Source: Coriobacteriaceae bacterium (lineage in GTDB: Bacteria; Actinomycetota; Coriobacteriia; Coriobacteriales; Eggerthellaceae). Taken from it: DNA of 44,137 nucleotides. Numbering within the stretch: position 1 is the first letter of the stretch; the number at the start of each line of letters is the position of its first letter. Position numbers and translations under genes: made by a program. This document shows, piece by piece, positions 40,114 through 44,137 of this stretch. The DNA lies in the NCBI GenBank assembly GCA_031256895.1, contig JAIRPR010000064.1, positions 1-44,137 on the forward strand, written 5' to 3'. The notes under the pieces were generated by a model. It saw only the letters and a list, made by a program, of their open reading frames with translations, ran no database searches and was not told where the DNA came from.

Positions 40114-40318
40114 AAGCTTCCTTTCTCAAGCCAGCCCCCTGCATGCACCGCTCCTGTCGGCTTGCATAGCAGCCCTTGCGTCCGAGAAGCCGTGCTTGCT
40201 CCCAAAACCATGCCAGGGCTATCGAACCTGTCTTTCTTGTCGTCCCCTACTATGCCACTGAGGATCCAAGGCTGCCTTAGGGAAGGCTTACGGCAAACGA
40301 ACAATCCTGTAAGCTTAC

Positions 40319-40565
40319 GGGGGCACCGGGCGGTTCCCTATGGCGCTGCATGCCTCCCTCACGTACCCCCGTACGCCACGGTCGGCCTTCGCGCCATTTG
40401 GAACCGCCCGGTGCCCCCTCTGCGGGCCTGGAGCCGGGCGGCCCATGGGATGCTGCATGCCTGGCTCACGTACCCCCGTACGCCACGGTCGGCCTTCGCG
40501 CCATTTGGAACCGCCCGGTGCCCCCTTTGCGGGCTTGGAGCCGGACGGCCCATGGGATGCTGCAT
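40319..40565. repeat. Intergenic 107-bp direct repeats (2+ copies) with nested inverted repeats
   Basis: gctgcatgcc landmark at 40345, 40452, 40559; arms GGGGGCACCGGGCGGTTCC (40319-40337) / GGAACCGCCCGGTGCCCCC (40400-40418). Confidence 0.88.
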
Positions 40566-40626
40566 GCCTGGCTTTTATGTGGGGCAGGCATCACCCCTTC
40601 AGTTGGGGACTGCCTTCCCGTAAGAA

Positions 40627-41750
40627 CTATTCGTTCAGGGGTAATGCGATAGATACCGTGGTACCACTGCCCAGCACGGACGTGAGAGAGATGGCAAGGC
40701 CCATCTTCAGGCACAGGCGTTGGCACAGGTAAAGGCCCATCCCAGTCGATCGCTGGTTGATGCGCCCGTTCGCACCGGTGAAGCCTTTGTCGAACACCCG
40801 CGCCACATCTTCTGCCGTGATGCCGATGCCGTTGTCCCGGATACTGAGGAGAACCCGCTCATGCACGGTGCCCGCCTCAAGCAGCAAGGCTTGGAACCAC
40901 AAGGTGGGAGGATCGCCCTGCCGATGCTCGGGGCCTGTACCAGGGTCGGTGAGGGGGTCTGCGTCAAGGCAGGCATCCGCAACAGCCACAAGACCTGACT
41001 CAGCTGCATCGTCGGTTGCGGCTTGCGGTACGCAACCGCATTCGCGATGATCTGCCCCAGGATGAAGTCAAGCCATTTGGGGTCTGACAAGACCTCGAGA
41101 TCAGGAGGAAGCCCTTCGAGGTCCAAGGCCATGCCGGCTTCGATAAGCAGGCGTGCCCGTTTCTGTAACGCTGACTTCACCAGGGAACCCAGAGAGACCT
41201 TCTGTATCAGATAGTCCTTTTCAAGCGTCGCGCTGCGGGCATAATAGAGCGCCTGGTCGACAAAAGCCTCGACCCGGGCAAGCTCTAGGGAAAGCGAGGG
41301 CGCCAGGCTGCCCTTGTTGTTCTCCAGGATAAGGCCACACGCCGCAAGCGGCGTCTTGATCTCATGGACCCAGGTCTCCAGGTAATCCCGGTATTCCTCG
41401 CTTGCGCGGCGATGACGCAAGATGATGTCGTTCATGCTCTTCCCCGCCGCCCTCAAGGCATCATGGTCGAGCCTGCCTTCAAAGAAGGCGGGGCGGTCAA
41501 GGAGCTCGGCGATAAGATGGGGTTGGTCCAGATCCCTTAAAAGATAATAAAGACGCTGATAAAAGCTTCGTCTGAGCAGGTAATCATACACAAGCGCTGC
41601 CGCAGCAGCAAGCACCACGACCAAGTCGATGAAAGCCGTTGCAACGGTCCCATAACCGAACACCACCAGGGCAAGGGTAAGGAAGGCCAACACAAGGGCC
41701 AGCATGGCCAGCGCGAATGCCTTGTCCCTGATATAGCGGGCAAAGCTCAT
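40627..41750 (-). pseudogene. Sensor histidine kinase (BceS-like, short extracellular loop), split by an apparent -1 frameshift
   Basis: Frame 40707..41750 carries TM region, HEIKTPLAACGLILE and LGQIIANAVAYRKPQP; frame 40627..40989 carries LLSIRDNGIGITAEDVARVFDKGFTGANGR..STGMGLYLCQRLC. Both are needed for one kinase. Confidence 0.85.
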
Positions 41751-42439
41751 GCCTGCCCCTCATGCGGGTCGTGCAGCAGATAGCCCTGGCCGCGGCGCGT
41801 TTGGAGGAAGGAATCCCCCACACCGATGCCGGCAAGCGTGGCGCGCAGGCGGTTGACATTCACCGTGAGCGTGTTGTCGTCGACGAACTCATCCGAGAGC
41901 CACAGCTCTGCCTGGATGTCGTAGCGCGAGACTATCTCGCCTTTATGCCTCATCAGCAAAGAGAGGATGCGCAGCTCGTTCTTGGTCAGGCTTGTCGTGC
42001 GTCCCTCGAACGAAGCCTCGCTGCGCGCCGCGTCCAAGCTGACCCCCGCGAATACCTGCGCAGGCTCTGGCCGGTCGGAATAGCTCCGCCGCAGCAATGA
42101 GGCGATATGCGCAAGCAGGATAGGCGGGTCGTAAGGCTTGGCGATGAAATCGTCCGCCCCCCGCTCAAGGGCCAAAAGCTCGTCCATGCTGTTGTCGCGG
42201 CTGGTGACCACGATGATGGGAAGCTGGCTGTGCCTGCGGATCTCTTGGCACACCAGCTGGCCGTCAAGCATCGGCAGCGACAGGTCAAGCAGGAGCAGGT
42301 CGGGAGCGGAAGCTATCACCGCTTCGGGCACCTGCGTGAATTCCTCGGTAGCAGTTGCAGCATAGCCGTTGTTCCGGAGCAAGGTGACCAGCTCGTCACG
42401 TACCTTCCGGTCGTCCTCGACTACGAAGATGCTGAACAT
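41747..42439 (-). CDS. OmpR-family response regulator
   Basis: MFSIFVVEDDRKVRDELVTLLRNNGYAATA; LLLDLSLPMLDGQLVCQEIR; C-terminal winged helix LTKNELRILSLLMRHKGEIVSR. Confidence 0.95.
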   Translation of the reverse strand: MFSIFVVEDDRKVRDELVTLLRNNGYAATATEEFTQVPEAVIASAPDLLLLDLSLPMLDGQLVCQEIRRHSQLPIIVVTSRDNSMDELLALERGADDFIAKPYDPPILLAHIASLLRRSYSDRPEPAQVFAGVSLDAARSEASFEGRTTSLTKNELRILSLLMRHKGEIVSRYDIQAELWLSDEFVDDNTLTVNVNRLRATLAGIGVGDSFLQTRRGQGYLLHDPHEGQA

Positions 42440-42508
42440 GTCATCAACCTTCCTTTATGCATCATGTGACCCCCTCCCCCCATGGGGCAATCGATGGATG
42501 GAGGCCTC

Positions 42509-42664
42509 CTGAAAAGCGAGCGATGCGTACAGACGGTACGAGAGCGAGGTTTGAAGGCCTTATGCATTTGACAACCTCATGGGGCGCTCGGTGAATGCAT
42601 AAGGCCTGAAAAGCGAGCGATGCGTACAGGCGGTACGTGAGCGAGGTTTGAAGGCCTTATGCAT
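42509..42664. repeat. Intergenic pair of 59-bp direct repeats, second copy bounded by 12-bp inverted repeats
   Basis: ctgaaaagcgagcgatgcgtacagRcggtacgWgagcgaggtttgaaggccttatgcat at 42509-42567 and 42606-42664; ATGCATAAGGCC 42595-42606 / GGCCTTATGCAT 42653-42664. Confidence 0.92.
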
Positions 42665-42675
42665 CACCCAGCGCC

Positions 42676-43152
42676 TCATGAGGCACCCTCCTGCTCGAAG
42701 AAGGCCTTAACTTTGCCCAGTGCCCTCGCAAAGACCTCCACTTCTTCTTCGGTCAGTCCGGCGAGCGATTCGTTTATCATCTTTTGATGGAACAGGCTGT
42801 GGGCACGATAGGCCTGACGCCCTTTCTTGCTCAGGGCGATGAGCACCTTGCGGCGGTCGCTCTCGCTGCGCCGACGTTCTATGAAGCCTTTCTCGACCAG
42901 CTTGTTGACCGCTGTGGTCAGGGTGGCAAGGGTGACCCCGAGGCGTGAGGCCACGACGTTCATGGGGTTCTCTTCATAGAGGCCCAGCGCGACCAGCGTA
43001 TGCACCTCGGACATCGTGAGGCCTTCGGTGAGCTTGCTGCGCAAGGACCGCTCTTCTATGCGCAGGATGGCGTTGAAGGTGGTCGAGAGCAGGTCGTCGA
43101 GATGCTGGTACCTGCCCCTTCCCTTTTCGCTGAAGCGTTCCTGGTCATTCAT
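42676..43152 (-). CDS. MarR-family transcriptional regulator
   Basis: LTMSEVHTLVALGLYEENPMNVVASRLGVTLATLTTAVNKLVEKGFIERRRSESDRRKVLIALSKKG. Confidence 0.92.
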   Translation of the reverse strand: MNDQERFSEKGRGRYQHLDDLLSTTFNAILRIEERSLRSKLTEGLTMSEVHTLVALGLYEENPMNVVASRLGVTLATLTTAVNKLVEKGFIERRRSESDRRKVLIALSKKGRQAYRAHSLFHQKMINESLAGLTEEEVEVFARALGKVKAFFEQEGAS

Positions 43153-44137
43153 GGCTGCCCGCCATCCTGAAATCAAGGCGCCCCAAACGCTGGTCAGCAC
43201 GCTGAAGGACGACCCGTACCCTTTGTCCCAACCGGTAGCTCTTCCCGCTTTCCTCGCCTGTCAGGGTATGCCTTTGGGGATCGAAGGCAAAGTACTCGTT
43301 CCCGAGCGCGTCAAGGCCTATCATGCCTTCGGCGGTGTTCGCAAGTCGTACGAAAAGGCCATGACGGGCGACCCCCGAGATGACCGCATCGAAGGCAGAG
43401 CCGACCTCATGCGCAAGGAACTCTATCATCTTCATCTCTTGGGATTCACGGGCTGCCGCTTCGGCTATGCGCTCCTGCTTCGATGAGTGTTCGGCAAGAA
43501 GGGCCAGGTCATGTCCCTTGACTTTTGCGCTCTTGCTGCCTTTTCCACTCTGGGTTGTGCGGGGGTGCTGTGCGGCCTGAGCGCCAGCCGTGCCCTGTGC
43601 GGCCTGTGCGGCCTGAGCACCAGACTGCTCTTGCGCGCCCTGCGCGCCCTGCGTGCCTTGCGTGCCTTGCGTGCCTTGCGCGCCCTGTGCGGCCTGCGTG
43701 CCCTGCGTGCCCTGTGCGTCCTTTGCGGCCTGCGCACCAGACTGCTCTTGTGCGCCTTGCGTACCCTGCAGGAACGACTTGACGATGCGATGGACTACCA
43801 AGTCGGGATAGCGCCTGATAGGGCTGGTGAAATGTAGGTACTGGCTACGGGCGAGGCCGAAATGCCCGTCAGCGCAAGCGCGGTACTCCGCCCTCTGCAT
43901 GGCACGCAGGACAAGGTTCGAGACAAGCTCTTCCTCGGGCTTTCCTTTTGTGCGCTCCAACACCTCCTGGATGCAGAAAGGGTTCCCCGCGACGAAGTCT
44001 GCCGCCGGGATGTCGGAGAGGTAGTCGAACTCGCGTATGATGGGCACCAAAGCGGCCAGGCCGTCGGATGCCGGGGCGTCATGCACCCGGAATATGCCCG
44101 GCAGCCCATGTTCGGCCAAGAAACCCGCGATCGTCGT
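43145..44137 (-). CDS. rnr: Ribonuclease R/VacB family exoribonuclease, C-terminal part (5' end beyond window)
   Basis: YLHFTSPIRRYPDLVVHRIVKSFLQ (RNB domain), LAEHSSKQERIAEAAARES, S1-domain EVGSAFDAVISGVARHGLFVRL; reading frame open through the right edge (TTIAGFLAEHGLPGIFRVHD). Confidence 0.93.
   Translation of the reverse strand, partial: TTIAGFLAEHGLPGIFRVHDAPASDGLAALVPIIREFDYLSDIPAADFVAGNPFCIQEVLERTKGKPEEELVSNLVLRAMQRAEYRACADGHFGLARSQYLHFTSPIRRYPDLVVHRIVKSFLQGTQGAQEQSGAQAAKDAQGTQGTQAAQGAQGTQGTQGTQGAQGAQEQSGAQAAQAAQGTAGAQAAQHPRTTQSGKGSKSAKVKGHDLALLAEHSSKQERIAEAAARESQEMKMIEFLAHEVGSAFDAVISGVARHGLFVRLANTAEGMIGLDALGNEYFAFDPQRHTLTGEESGKSYRLGQRVRVVLQRADQRLGRLDFRMAGSHE
43505..43768 (-). repeat. 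In-frame low-complexity repeat insertion within rnr
   Basis: GTQGAQEQSGAQAAKDAQGTQGTQAAQGAQGTQGTQGTQGAQGAQEQSGAQAAQAAQ; 9-bp (QGT/QGA/QAA) units and a duplicated GAQEQSGAQAA block. Confidence 0.9.

Overview
High-GC bacterial chromosome segment. The flavoprotein content and gene repertoire fit an Eggerthellaceae/Coriobacteriia-like actinobacterium, but that is inference. The left 12.3 kb (minus strand) is one giant surface/adhesin-type gene: signal peptide, low-complexity stalk, beta-helix-like region, then at least 29 tandem 96-aa repeats with a 288-bp period that run off the left edge. Two in-frame stop codons (TAG at 7106-7104, TAA at 3002-3000) cut this gene into three same-frame pieces. 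To the right are: a Tat/lipobox flavoprotein plus SdhB-like Fe-S protein pair with no membrane anchor gene; an Ala/Pro-rich protein; truA-dnaE; a complete F-type ATP synthase operon (atpIBEFHAGDC); dCMP deaminase; upp; glyA; an ApgM-family gene divergent from thrC; a ModE-like regulator; a VOC protein; a locus with two parS-type palindromes beside a flavoprotein gene remnant; a BceAB/RS-like ABC transporter and two-component module whose kinase is frameshifted; a MarR regulator overlapping an RNase R gene; and RNase R itself with a repetitive Gln/Gly/Ala insertion. The most notable signals are the interrupted 288-bp array, the twin parS-like sites, the anchorless exported SdhAB-like pair with a cloverleaf-like intergenic RNA candidate, an intergenic nested-palindrome repeat family flanking the two-component genes, and the RNase R insertion. 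All database-level claims remain to be tested.
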